A DNA stretch of 64,000 nt, from contig NZ_BMOU01000004.1 in assembly GCF_014647235.1 (NCBI RefSeq), forward strand, positions 372,379 to 436,378, given 5' to 3'. This stretch comes from Haloarcula pellucida (GTDB lineage: Archaea > Halobacteriota > Halobacteria > Halobacteriales > Haloarculaceae). Positions 41,341 to 49,684 of the stretch are shown in pieces. The number at the start of each line of letters is the position of its first letter. The stretch's first letter is position 1. Under the pieces are notes generated by a model. That model was given only the letters and a program-made list of their open reading frames with translations. It had not been told where the DNA came from and ran no database searches. Position numbers and translations under genes: made by a program.

Positions 41341-42680
41341 TGAAGGACAACGGCGTCATCGTCGGCGTTCGCGTATCACACGACCGCGCGAGCGTCGATC
41401 AACTGGAGACGGCAGCGACGGACAGTCAACGCCACGCCGTCGAGTCGCTGCTCTCTCGACCGGGCGTCGAGGAGGCGCTCGCGCTCCAGACGTGCAACCG
41501 GACGGAGGGGTACGTTGTCGCACCCGACCACGAGACGGGCCTGGACGCCCTCTCGCTTTTCACGCACGACATCTCGGACGACGTAGCCGTCACGATGGAC
41601 CACGAAGAGAGCCTGCGCCACCTGCTCCGAGTGGCCGCCGGCCTCGAGTCCATCGTGCTGGGCGAGGACCAGATTCTGGGCCAGTTACGCGACGCCTACG
41701 AGGACGCCCGTGGCGTCGGCGGCATCGGCCCGCTGCTGGAAGACGGCGTGACGAAGGCCATCCACGTCGGCGAGCGCGCCCGTAACGAGACCCGAATCAA
41801 CGAAGGCGTCGTCTCGCTGGCGTCGGCCGCCGTCAGACTGGTCGACCGCGAGTGTTCGCTGGACGGCGAGACGGCGCTGGTCGTCGGCGCCGGCGAGATG
41901 GGACAACTCGCCGCGAAGGCGCTCTCGACGCGCGTCGACCGCGTCATCGTCGCCAACCGCACCGTCCCGCACGCCGAACACGTCGCCGAAACCGTCGACG
42001 TGGACGCGAGCGCCGTGGCGCTGGACGCCGCCGATGCCGCCGTCGAGGAGGCCCGCATCGTCGTCACGGCGACCGGAAGCAACGAGCACGTCTTCGACGC
42101 CGAGACGTTCGCCGAGTCCGGCGAGACGTACGTCGTCGACATCGCCCAGCCACGGGACGTCCCGGCCGACGCGGACGGCGTGCCCGGCGTCACCGTCTAC
42201 GACCTCGACGCGTTGGAGTCGGTCACCGAGGAGACGCGCGCCCAGCGCCGCCGGGCGGCGGAGGCGGTCGAGCGCCTCGTCGACGAGGAGTTCGACCACC
42301 TGCTGACCCAGTACAAGCGCAAGCGGGCCGACCGCGTCATCTCGGCGATGTACGAGAGCGCAGAGCAGGTCAAAACCGCCGAACTCAACACGGCGATGAC
42401 CGGTGCCGACTTCGACGAGGAGCAACGGGAAATCGTCGAGTCGATGGCCGACGCCATCGTCTCGCAACTGCTCGCGGCGCCGACCCGGAGCCTTCGGGAC
42501 GCCGCCGAGGAGGACGACTGGTCGACCATCCAGACGGCACTGGAACTGTTCGACCCCGAGTTCGGACCCGAGAGCGGCGATCCGCCGGCCGCGATCGAGG
42601 ACGTGGCTATCGAGGACATCCCGGAAGGGATGCGCGACGAGATCCCCGCGTCCGTGCTCGAACAGTTGGCCGACGATTAG
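41340..42680 (+). CDS. hemA: Glutamyl-tRNA reductase
   Basis: The 446-residue enzyme makes glutamate-1-semialdehyde from Glu-tRNA, the first committed step of tetrapyrrole synthesis. Cys52 in ALQTCNRTEGY is the nucleophile. The NADPH-binding GAGEMG loop follows near residue 178, and a long helical dimerisation domain ends the protein. The ATG shares its A with the upstream TGA (GTGATGAAG), so the start is coupled. An in-frame GTG three bases earlier is possible. It is the third gene of the heme operon. Confidence 0.96.
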   Translation: MKDNGVIVGVRVSHDRASVDQLETAATDSQRHAVESLLSRPGVEEALALQTCNRTEGYVVAPDHETGLDALSLFTHDISDDVAVTMDHEESLRHLLRVAAGLESIVLGEDQILGQLRDAYEDARGVGGIGPLLEDGVTKAIHVGERARNETRINEGVVSLASAAVRLVDRECSLDGETALVVGAGEMGQLAAKALSTRVDRVIVANRTVPHAEHVAETVDVDASAVALDAADAAVEEARIVVTATGSNEHVFDAETFAESGETYVVDIAQPRDVPADADGVPGVTVYDLDALESVTEETRAQRRRAAEAVERLVDEEFDHLLTQYKRKRADRVISAMYESAEQVKTAELNTAMTGADFDEEQREIVESMADAIVSQLLAAPTRSLRDAAEEDDWSTIQTALELFDPEFGPESGDPPAAIEDVAIEDIPEGMRDEIPASVLEQLADD

Positions 42681-42968
42681 ATGGTCACGCTGCTCCCGTT
42701 CGTCGTCGGCGTCGGCTTCGTCGTCGCCGCCGTCGGCGGACTGTACGAGGTGACGAACTACACCGAGACACAGCGGCGGCGCGAGCGACGGCTCGTGCAG
42801 GCGTTCACCTACGGCTGTCTGCTGGTCCTCGCGCTGGGGCTGGCGGCGACGTGGGTCGGCTTCCAGAACGCCGACCTGCCGTTCTGGCTGTTCGCGAGCC
42901 TCTCGGTCGCCGTCGTTGGCGTCGTCTTCCTCCAGCGTCGGCTCCGGCAGCGACTCGACGCCGACTGA
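42681..42968 (+). CDS. Small three-helix membrane protein at the end of the heme operon
   Basis: The 95-residue protein begins immediately after the hemA stop and has three hydrophobic segments (3-22, 44-63, 68-86) with a basic loop TQRRRERRLVQ. No family is recognised. Its position suggests cotranscription with hemA, but a link to heme is not shown by the sequence. Confidence 0.65.
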   Translation: MVTLLPFVVGVGFVVAAVGGLYEVTNYTETQRRRERRLVQAFTYGCLLVLALGLAATWVGFQNADLPFWLFASLSVAVVGVVFLQRRLRQRLDAD

Positions 42969-43014
42969 ACCGGCCGACACAACTGTTTTGCGGCTGGCAG
43001 GCGACCGCTAGCGT

Positions 43015-43293
43015 ATGGCAGAGTTGCTTTCCGATTCGGAGATCACCGAGCGCCTCCCCGAGGACTGGGAGCGAGAGGGTGACGAAATCGTCCGAACGTT
43101 CGAGTTCGACGCCTACCTCGACGCGTCTGGATTCCTCGCGGCCGCGGCGGGCGTCGCCGAGGACGCGTGGCACCACCCCGAGATGACCATCCGCTGGGGC
43201 GAAGTCGAGGTTCGGTTGACGACACACGACGCGGGCGGCATCACCGAGAACGACGTCGATATGGCCGAGCGACTGAACGGCATCTACGAGTAA
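43015..43293 (+). CDS. Pterin-4a-carbinolamine dehydratase (PCD/DCoH)
   Basis: The 92-residue protein has the PCD signature His53-His54-Pro55 in AWHHPEMTIRW and His71 in RLTTHDAGG. It recycles hydroxylated tetrahydropterin to the quinonoid form for aromatic amino acid hydroxylases, or acts in pterin/molybdopterin chemistry. It may share a transcript with the next gene, five bases away. The role in archaea is inferred. Confidence 0.9.
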   Translation: MAELLSDSEITERLPEDWEREGDEIVRTFEFDAYLDASGFLAAAAGVAEDAWHHPEMTIRWGEVEVRLTTHDAGGITENDVDMAERLNGIYE

Positions 43294-43298
43294 CGGCC

Positions 43299-43685
43299 GT
43301 GTCAGGGGATCCCGACGACGCACCGGCCCGCTACGTGTTCCGCGTGACGGTCCGACTGACGCCGGGCGAGGGACTCGCCGTCGAACCCGACCGCTTCGAG
43401 ACGGTGCTGTACCGGACGGCGAACCCACCCGGTGAGGACGGGTGGCTGTTCTTCCGGGACACCCTCTGGCGCGGCGAGTTGGCCGACGAAGCCCACTTCC
43501 GGCGGCAGGCCACAGACGCACTCGGCGTCCCCGTCGAGTCGGCCTCCTTTAGCGAACTCCAGACGACCGAGGCGTACCTCGATGCGTTGCGGGCGGCTAT
43601 CGCCGCCGACCTCGACGCGTTCAACGCCGAGAACGTCACCGAAGTACTCTCGAAGTACCTCGGGAGTTCCATCCGCGTCGAGTGA
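43299..43685 (+). CDS. LWR-salt family protein
   Basis: The 128-residue haloarchaeal protein starts at GTG (VSGDPDDAPARYVFRVTVRL) five bases after the PCD stop. It contains the name-giving Leu-Trp-Arg in DTLWRGELADEAHFRRQA. The family is restricted to halophiles and has no known function. It is predicted to be soluble and acidic, and may form an operon with PCD. Confidence 0.8.
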   Translation: MSGDPDDAPARYVFRVTVRLTPGEGLAVEPDRFETVLYRTANPPGEDGWLFFRDTLWRGELADEAHFRRQATDALGVPVESASFSELQTTEAYLDALRAAIAADLDAFNAENVTEVLSKYLGSSIRVE

Positions 43686-43732
43686 TACCGGTCCCCGATT
43701 AGTCGTTCGTTACGGACCCGTTAGGGACAGAA

Positions 43733-43741
43733 AGACTATAC
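43733..43741 (+). promoter_or_regulatory. TATA-like element of the HAD phosphatase gene
   Basis: ACTATACCC lies about 30 bases before the ATG at 43769, consistent with an archaeal TATA box and a short leader. Confidence 0.45.
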
Positions 43742-43768
43742 CCGAAACTACCCTATGCACTGTTCCCT

Positions 43769-44398
43769 ATGCCCCGAAACTACGACTTCTGGCTATTCGA
43801 CCTCGACGGGACGCTGGTCGACGTCGACCCGTCGTACACGGTCGAAGTCATAGCCCGAGTCGGTGACCGCCTCGGTCAGGGGTTCACCGAACAGGACGCC
43901 GCCCGTCTGTGGTACGGGCAGGGCGATACCCGCGCCGAACTGCTCGCCGACCGCGGTGTGGACCCGGAGCAGTTCTGGACCGCGTTCCACGACGAGGAGG
44001 ACCCGCAGGCCCGTGCCGAGGCGACGTACCTCTACGACGACGCCGAGCAGTTCTTCGCCGACCGGACGGACCCCGTGGGGCTCGTGACGCACTGTCAGCG
44101 GTATCTGACGGATCCGGTGCTCGACCACCTCGACATCGCCGACTGGTTCGACACGGTCGTCTGCTGTGACGACGACATCGGCTGGAAGCCGGACCCGGCG
44201 CCGGTCCACCGGGCGATGGGCGAGATGGGCGTCGGGCACAACGGTCACGTCGGCGCACTGGCCGGCGACAACCCCGGCGACATCGGCGCCGCCCGGAACG
44301 CCGGACTGGACGGCATCCACGTCCACCGAGAGTCGCCGGTATCCACGGACCGGTGCGTGCGCGGCGACCACCGCGTCACGACGCTGCTGGACCTGTAA
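43769..44398 (+). CDS. HAD-superfamily phosphatase (phosphoglycolate phosphatase-like)
   Basis: The 209-residue protein has motif I DLDGT (Asp11/Asp13), a Lys near GWKPDPAP, and motif IV GDNPGDIGAARNAG. The cap domain at about 20-90 makes it a beta-phosphoglucomutase/phosphoglycolate phosphatase type. The substrate cannot be told. It is monocistronic and converges on the MoeA-like gene. Confidence 0.9.
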   Translation: MPRNYDFWLFDLDGTLVDVDPSYTVEVIARVGDRLGQGFTEQDAARLWYGQGDTRAELLADRGVDPEQFWTAFHDEEDPQARAEATYLYDDAEQFFADRTDPVGLVTHCQRYLTDPVLDHLDIADWFDTVVCCDDDIGWKPDPAPVHRAMGEMGVGHNGHVGALAGDNPGDIGAARNAGLDGIHVHRESPVSTDRCVRGDHRVTTLLDL

Positions 44399-44452
44399 GG
44401 CCGGGCGGCGAACTCGCTCCGTGCCGTCCCCGGGGCCTACTGTATCGAGTAG

Positions 44453-45382
44453 CTACGGCAGGTAGTCCCAGTTCTCGACGTCGACGCTGTCGCCGGCGGC
44501 CGGTCCCGCAGTCCCCTCCGGGACGGCGACCCAGCCGTCGGCCCGCGTCGCGGTGGCGATGTCGGTGCCCGGGAGCGGCGTAGCGCCGTCCTCGTCAACC
44601 GCCAGCGGCACGAACGTCCGGAGCGACGGGTCGGCGTCGATGCCGTCGGTCAGCGGGACCGTCCGGGTCGGATGGGGCGTGAGCGGCGCGTCGCCGAAGG
44701 CCTTCAACAGCGGCCGGAGGAGTTGGAGCGCGCCGACGCGAGCCGCGACCGCCGACTCCGGCAACAGGAGGATCGGGCGGTTCTCGACGACCGCCAGTCC
44801 CGTCTCCCGGCCCGGGGAGATGGCGACGCGGTCGGCGACGACGTCGCCGAGTTCGCGAACGACCTCACGGAGCGTGTCGCCCGGTTCGGTGCCGGTGACG
44901 ACGAGCATATCCCGGGTCAGGTCGCGCTGGACGGCCATCCGAAGCGCCGGCGGGTCGTCTGCGACGGGGTCGCGATAGGTGACTTTCCCGCCCCACCGGT
45001 CGACGTACTGTGCGAGCGTGAACCCCGCCGTCTCGGTGCGGGCGTCCGCACCGGAGACGTGCTGTGCGAGTTCGTCGCCGGTCGGGAGGATACCGACCTG
45101 CGGGCGCTGGCGGACGAGCAGTTCGTCGACCCCGGCGGCTTTCAGCAGTCCCACGTCGGCGGGCCTGATCTGATGGCCTCGTTCGAACACCGTCTCGTCG
45201 ACGCCGATTGCGGCGTCGGCCACCTGCTCGGAGGCCGTCGCGTCTGTCGCCAGCACCCGCCCGACGGCGACCGACAGCGGGATGCGGTCGGTCCGGTCGA
45301 CCGGGACGGCGTAGCTCCCGAGTTGGCGGCGGGCGGTCTCCAGACTGCACTCTTCGGAATCCGTCGGCGAAGCCCCGGCCAT
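44453..45382 (-). CDS. MoeA-like protein lacking the middle catalytic domain
   Basis: The 309-residue protein matches the start (PLSVAVGRVLATDATAS) and later parts (VGILPTGDELAQ, LVVTGTEPGDTLREVV) of molybdopterin molybdenumtransferase. It is about 100 residues short, because the usual domain II with the DGYA and EAVRIMTGAP motifs is missing. Thus catalytic molybdenum insertion is unlikely. The reading frame is intact, with good codon use throughout, so this is a conserved short paralogue or domain-loss variant, perhaps a regulatory or scaffolding MoeA relative. It is monocistronic. Confidence 0.85.
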   Translation of the reverse strand: MAGASPTDSEECSLETARRQLGSYAVPVDRTDRIPLSVAVGRVLATDATASEQVADAAIGVDETVFERGHQIRPADVGLLKAAGVDELLVRQRPQVGILPTGDELAQHVSGADARTETAGFTLAQYVDRWGGKVTYRDPVADDPPALRMAVQRDLTRDMLVVTGTEPGDTLREVVRELGDVVADRVAISPGRETGLAVVENRPILLLPESAVAARVGALQLLRPLLKAFGDAPLTPHPTRTVPLTDGIDADPSLRTFVPLAVDEDGATPLPGTDIATATRADGWVAVPEGTAGPAAGDSVDVENWDYLP

Positions 45383-45480
45383 ACCCTTCGTTGGGACTGC
45401 GACGGCAAAAGACTCCGGAGTGGGGCAATTCCGCCGTCGGTTCGGGAACGCTTTTGCGCCTCGCCGCCGCGGGTCCGCGC

Positions 45481-46254
45481 ATGGTCCTCCCGCAGTTGGT
45501 CGCCCTCGCGTTCCTCGCCGTCGCCGGATACCTCTGTGTCACCGGCGGACGCGAACTCACGACGGTGTTTCACATCCTTCGAAACGACCCGGTTCCCGTC
45601 CGAGAGCTACACGGCTACACCGGTCCCGTCGAGATAACCGGTACCGCCGTCGACGGCGAGGAGGGGACGGTGACGGCGCCCTTCACCGGGTCGCCGTGTC
45701 TGGCCTACACCTACGAAGTCGAGGAACTCCGCTCGTCGGGCAAGAGTTCCTCGTGGCACACTCTCGAGGAGGGGATGGACGGCGTGGACTTCGTCGTCGA
45801 CGACGGCACCGACCGGGTCCGCGTCGACCCGACGGGGGCAGACATCCGCCTCGAAGACCACACCGTGACCGTCCCGCCGGGCACCGAGTTGCCCGACAGA
45901 CTCGCCCGGTACGTCGCCCAGACGGACGCCGTCGACCCACAGGACAGGACGGTGGACCTGCTCGTCACCGAACTCAGCGTCGGGAACAGACAGCGCTTCA
46001 CCGAGCGCCGCCTCGACGTCGGCGAGTCGGTGTACGTGTACGGGCAGACCAGTCGGGGACCGTCCGTCGAGTGGGGCAGTGACCTCGTCGACGCCGTCGT
46101 CGGGGACGGCGACGGGACGCCCGTGTTCGTCGTCTCGGACGCGTCGGAACGAGGGACCGCGTGGCGCTTCGCCCGCGCCGGGCTCTGGCGAGTCGGTCTG
46201 GGCGTCGGTCTCGCTGTGCTCGGCTTGCTGTTCGTCGGTTCCGTCGTGTTGTGA
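45481..46254 (+). CDS. GIDE-domain membrane protein
   Basis: The 257-residue protein has N-terminal (2-22) and C-terminal (230-255) membrane helices. Between them lies a GIDE-type domain with LHGYTGPVEITGTAVDGEEG and PFTGSPCLAYTYEVEELRS, typical of mitochondrial E3 ligase (MAPL/GIDE) relatives in bacteria and archaea, without a RING. The function in archaea is unknown; membrane-linked redox or stress roles are suggested for relatives. It precedes the Hsp20 gene. Confidence 0.85.
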   Translation: MVLPQLVALAFLAVAGYLCVTGGRELTTVFHILRNDPVPVRELHGYTGPVEITGTAVDGEEGTVTAPFTGSPCLAYTYEVEELRSSGKSSSWHTLEEGMDGVDFVVDDGTDRVRVDPTGADIRLEDHTVTVPPGTELPDRLARYVAQTDAVDPQDRTVDLLVTELSVGNRQRFTERRLDVGESVYVYGQTSRGPSVEWGSDLVDAVVGDGDGTPVFVVSDASERGTAWRFARAGLWRVGLGVGLAVLGLLFVGSVVL

Positions 46255-46332
46255 CCAGTCGTGCTACGGGTCCGGCAACACGCCGGACGACGCTGGTCCG
46301 TGTCGTCTTCTGAGCCTGCCGAAACCGCCGGG

Positions 46333-46338
46333 TTTAAC
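46333..46338 (+). promoter_or_regulatory. TATA-like element of the Hsp20 gene
   Basis: TTTAAC lies 25 bases before the ATG at 46363, supporting that start and a leaderless transcript. Confidence 0.45.
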
Positions 46339-46362
46339 GCCCCGCCGTCCTTAGACCGTCGC

Positions 46363-46719
46363 ATGTCAGCGCTGCGTGAGGCGTTGCGGGACCTCCCGGA
46401 CGCCGTATTCGCGGACGTGCTCGAATCCGAGGAGGCGTACCTGCTCGTGTTGGACCTGCCGGGCGTGACCGCGGAGACACTCGACGTCAGCGTCGAAGGC
46501 GGCCGTCTGGTCATCGAAGGACAGCGCAGCAAGGACGTCCCCCAGGAGTTCCGATTCGTCCGAGAGGACCGGTCGGTGTTCTTAGACGTAGAACTCCCGC
46601 TTCCACCCGATGCGACCGGTCAGGGGGCCGAGGGTGCCGTCGACCGCGGCGTCCTCGAACTCACCCTCCCGAAGGCCACTGCCGCACCGAGCACGACGAT
46701 TCCCATCGACGAGGCCTGA
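46363..46719 (+). CDS. Hsp20/alpha-crystallin small heat-shock protein
   Basis: The 118-residue protein has an alpha-crystallin domain with LVLDLPGVTAETLDVSVEGGR and a closing GVLELTLPKA. The C-terminal IPI motif (TTIPIDEA) is characteristic. It is a passive holdase. It lies 16 bases before the ABC1 kinase gene, so cotranscription is possible. Confidence 0.93.
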   Translation: MSALREALRDLPDAVFADVLESEEAYLLVLDLPGVTAETLDVSVEGGRLVIEGQRSKDVPQEFRFVREDRSVFLDVELPLPPDATGQGAEGAVDRGVLELTLPKATAAPSTTIPIDEA

Positions 46720-46735
46720 TCGGGGTGCCCTGTAG

Positions 46736-48439
46736 GTGAACCTCCGCGCGTACCGACGGTTCTTCGTCGTCGCATGGCAGTTCCTGCCGCTGTTGCTCGC
46801 GTACGCCCGGGACCGGAACCGGTTCCTGCTGGTCGGGTCCTCGCGACAGGTCACGAACGAGCAACGGCGCAAGCGTGCGGCGGCACTGCTGGAGTCGCTG
46901 TTGACGCTCGGGCCGACGTTCATCAAACTCGGGCAGTTGCTCTCGACGCGGCCCGACATCCTCCCGCCCGAGTACATCGACGAGTTCTCGAAACTGCAGG
47001 ACCGCGTCCCGCCCGCCGAGTGGCCGAAAGCAAAGCGCGTCCTCGAATCCGAACTCGGGCCGGTCGACGACCGGTTCGCCGAGTTCGAGACGGACGCCAT
47101 CAGCGGGGCCTCGCTCGGACAGGTCTACCGCGCCGAGGTCGACGGCGAACCCGTCGCAGTGAAGGTTCGCCGCCCGGACATCGAGGACCTCGTCGAGGCC
47201 GACCTCCGGGTCATCCGGTGGTCCCTGCCCCTGCTGATGTACTTCATCGACGAGTCCCGCTCGTTCTCGCTGGAGACGCTGGCCGACGAGTTCGCAAAGA
47301 CCATTCGCGAGGAGATGGACTACGAGCGCGAGGCGCGAATGCTCGGCGAGATCAGGGAGAACTTCGCCGACAACGACCGCGTCCGTATTCCGCGTGTCAT
47401 CGACACGCACTCGACCCGACGTGTCCTCACCATGGAGTACGTCCCGGGAACGAAGATAAACGACATCGAGGACTTAGACGAACGGGGCTTCGACCGGACG
47501 CAACTGGCCGAGACGCTCCAGAACGCGTACCTCCAGATGATAATCGACGATGGCGTCTTCCACGCCGACCCGCACCCGGGGAACCTCGCGGTACAGGAGG
47601 ACGGCAAACTCGTCTTCTACGACTTCGGGATGTCCGGCCGCGTCGACCCGTTCGTCCAGGAGAAGATCGTCGACTTCTACGCCGCCGTCGCCGACCAGAA
47701 CATCGACGCCATCTTAGACGCCCTCATCGAGATGGGGACGCTCTCCCCGGAGGCCGACCGGCAGGTGATGGGCGACGTGATGGAGCTGGCTATCGCGGAC
47801 GCCCGCGGCGAGGACATCGAACAGTACCGCGTCCAGCAAATCATCCAGCAAGTCGAGGACACCATCTACGAGTTCCCGCTTCGCCTTCCGTCGAATCTGG
47901 CGCTCGTGTTGCGGGTGGCGACGGTCGTCGAGGGCGTCTGCGTGACGTTGGACCCCGAGTTCGACTTCATCTCGGTGGCGACAGCGTACCTCCGCGACGA
48001 GGGGTACATCGCCGCCGGCGTCCGAAACTACGTCGAGGACCGGGCGACGGAGGTGCAAGACGCGGCGCAGTCGGCGGTCCGCATCCCGCCGAAACTCGAA
48101 TCCGTCCTCGACCGGGTCGAGCGCGAAGACCTCCAGATTCGGGCCGACATCGAGGATTCGGACCGCCTGCTGGCGACGATGACGAAGCGACTGATTCTTG
48201 GGATGTTGCTCGCGAGCACCGTGTTCTCGACGGCGTTCCTCTACGCCGAGGCGCCCCCCATCGTCGCCGCCATCGCCGGTACCGGTGTCCTCGCCGTGTC
48301 TGGCGCGCTGTGGTGGTCGTTTCGCTCGAAGAAGGGCGTCCGCGCGAAACCGCAGTTCACCCGCCAGAGTATGCGGGAACGACAGCAGGGCGAGAGCACG
48401 GGCGGCCTCGCCACCTCGTTCGAGGACGAGGAGGCCTAG
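46736..48439 (+). CDS. ABC1/UbiB (AarF) family atypical kinase
   Basis: The 567-residue protein starts at GTG. It has the ABC1 signatures FIKLGQLLSTRPDILP, SGASLGQVYRA with a following AVKV Lys, FHADPHPGNLAV catalytic loop and DFGMSGR metal motif. Two C-terminal membrane helices (about 480-520) anchor it. UbiB relatives act on quinone or prenyl-lipid metabolism; haloarchaea make menaquinone, so a lipid or quinone homeostasis role is inferred. Confidence 0.94.
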   Translation: MNLRAYRRFFVVAWQFLPLLLAYARDRNRFLLVGSSRQVTNEQRRKRAAALLESLLTLGPTFIKLGQLLSTRPDILPPEYIDEFSKLQDRVPPAEWPKAKRVLESELGPVDDRFAEFETDAISGASLGQVYRAEVDGEPVAVKVRRPDIEDLVEADLRVIRWSLPLLMYFIDESRSFSLETLADEFAKTIREEMDYEREARMLGEIRENFADNDRVRIPRVIDTHSTRRVLTMEYVPGTKINDIEDLDERGFDRTQLAETLQNAYLQMIIDDGVFHADPHPGNLAVQEDGKLVFYDFGMSGRVDPFVQEKIVDFYAAVADQNIDAILDALIEMGTLSPEADRQVMGDVMELAIADARGEDIEQYRVQQIIQQVEDTIYEFPLRLPSNLALVLRVATVVEGVCVTLDPEFDFISVATAYLRDEGYIAAGVRNYVEDRATEVQDAAQSAVRIPPKLESVLDRVEREDLQIRADIEDSDRLLATMTKRLILGMLLASTVFSTAFLYAEAPPIVAAIAGTGVLAVSGALWWSFRSKKGVRAKPQFTRQSMRERQQGESTGGLATSFEDEEA

Positions 48440-48685
48440 TCGGGTTCGACGACGATGAGCAGCGTCACCGCGGGTGTGCTTGACAGCGGTGCAGCGAACC
48501 AGTGTCCCACGCTCCTGGATCGGGAAACAGACGACTCAGAGCGTATTAGGGGGGTTCGGGGTGACAACCATCCATTAGCCCGGTGCCTGCTGCACCTGTT
48601 GATTTCAGGACATCTCTTCTATTGAGCGATCAGTCAGGTGTGTGTTCCAATAAGTAATTGTATAGCTAGCTAATCACTTCTACTA
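48440..48685. other. AT-rich spacer with promoter of the small membrane gene
   Basis: No gene is evident. G+C content drops from about 48540. TAATTGTATAG (48654-48664) lies about 25 bases before the GTG at 48686, and an adjacent TAGCTAGCTA (48663-48672) is a perfect 10-bp palindrome overlapping the promoter. Confidence 0.5.
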
Positions 48686-48913
48686 GTGACCGACGATAGT
48701 TCACCTTCGCAGGGTCGTCCCGAAGAAGAACCACTCGGAGGGGTCGGAAGGGTCGTAGGCGGACTTCTACTCGCCGTCTGCTTTCTGGTTGCTACTGCTG
48801 TGCTATTCTCTTGGGTAAGCTCGCTTGTTATTGGGACAGGACTCGCCTTCTGGCCAGCGATTGTTTTGGCACTCGGTATACTCGTCGTTTTCATTGTCAC
48901 TACCTCACGATAG
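48686..48913 (+). CDS. Small two-helix membrane protein in a low-GC patch
   Basis: The 75-residue protein starts at GTG, with a polar N-terminus (TDDSSPSQGRPEEEPLGG) and two hydrophobic segments (about 23-45 and 50-72). Codon use differs from neighbours, with many A/T third positions, in keeping with the local drop in G+C and suggesting acquisition or decay. No family is recognised. Confidence 0.6.
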   Translation: MTDDSSPSQGRPEEEPLGGVGRVVGGLLLAVCFLVATAVLFSWVSSLVIGTGLAFWPAIVLALGILVVFIVTTSR

Positions 48914-49125
48914 CTGCACGCACTGTACTGACCAGACCCGGGTCGAAATGTATCATCATCTGAGGGTTTCAACAGAGTCCTATGTTTCAGTCTCTTCAGT
49001 AGGACTGATCATCTCAGATGGCTTGGTTATGACAGAATTAGAGCCAACGATCCGCACACTACTGAGCGGCTGTATCAGTCATTACTGGCTGAAAACGGTC
49101 CTGTCAAGAGCTGTATTTGGCGTCC
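48914..49125. other. Low-GC spacer, possibly gene remnants
   Basis: An AT-richer stretch holds no intact gene. Plus-strand frames give broken coding-like stretches such as LRWLGYDRIRANDPHTTERL and TELEPTIRTLLSGC with no clear start. This could be remains of a foreign or transposed gene; no insertion-sequence ends were identified. Confidence 0.4.
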
Positions 49126-49680
49126 CTACGAAAGCTCGACGATCCGGTCTGCCCACGACCGGAGCGCGTCGAGTCCAGCGACCTCGTTTTCCGACACTGA
49201 ACTGTCGACGCCGAGTTCGTCGCTCTCGAAGGCGTTCAAAACCGCACAGTCGGCCCGCTCGCAGTAGTCGGTCAGTCGCCCCGTCGCGTCCGGGTCTGCC
49301 TGCAGCGCGATGGTCGCGTCGTTGACGAAGACGGCCGTCGGGGTCGCCGGTGCGGCGTCGAGCGCCTCGAAGGCCGCCGCGGCGTTTTCCGCGGCGAGCG
49401 CGCGGGCCTCGTCGTCGGTCTCGCCCTCCGAGCGCGGCGCGTGGGCGTCAACGACGCCGTTGGAGACGCCCTCGGGGACGGTGGTGAACTGCGTGAGCGG
49501 GCCGCCCAGCACCTCGCCGTCCCGTTCGACCGTCGGCGCGAAGTCGAGGACGACACAGCCGTCGGTCCCGTGCCGGGCGACCCAGCGGTCGAGGGCTCGT
49601 GCCGTCAACCGCGTCTTGCCGACGTTCGAGGGGCCGACGACGAGCGCCGAACCGTCGAGCGGGACCGGACTGTCCGACAT
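49126..49680 (-). CDS. Small P-loop ATPase, probably coupled to the NRAMP-like transporter
   Basis: The 184-residue protein has Walker A GPSNVGKT in the N-terminal 25 residues and a Walker B-like VVLDFAP. A Glu/Ala-rich helical region and NDATIALQADPDATGR follow. It resembles small P-loop NTPases of unknown type. It begins four bases after the transporter stop, so it is probably the third gene of an operon with a transporter and an oxygenase. No partner-specific motif is visible. Confidence 0.7.
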   Translation of the reverse strand: MSDSPVPLDGSALVVGPSNVGKTRLTARALDRWVARHGTDGCVVLDFAPTVERDGEVLGGPLTQFTTVPEGVSNGVVDAHAPRSEGETDDEARALAAENAAAAFEALDAAPATPTAVFVNDATIALQADPDATGRLTDYCERADCAVLNAFESDELGVDSSVSENEVAGLDALRSWADRIVELS

Positions 49681-49684
49681 CGTC

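Noticed and set aside
41852-43186. 444-codon Arg-rich frame over hemA and neighbours
   Set aside because: It crosses three supported genes and a spacer, and its composition is that of an out-of-frame read.
48825-49325. 166-codon plus-strand frame in the low-GC patch
   Set aside because: It runs into the antisense of the P-loop gene and has no homology-like motif; only reported as a possible remnant.
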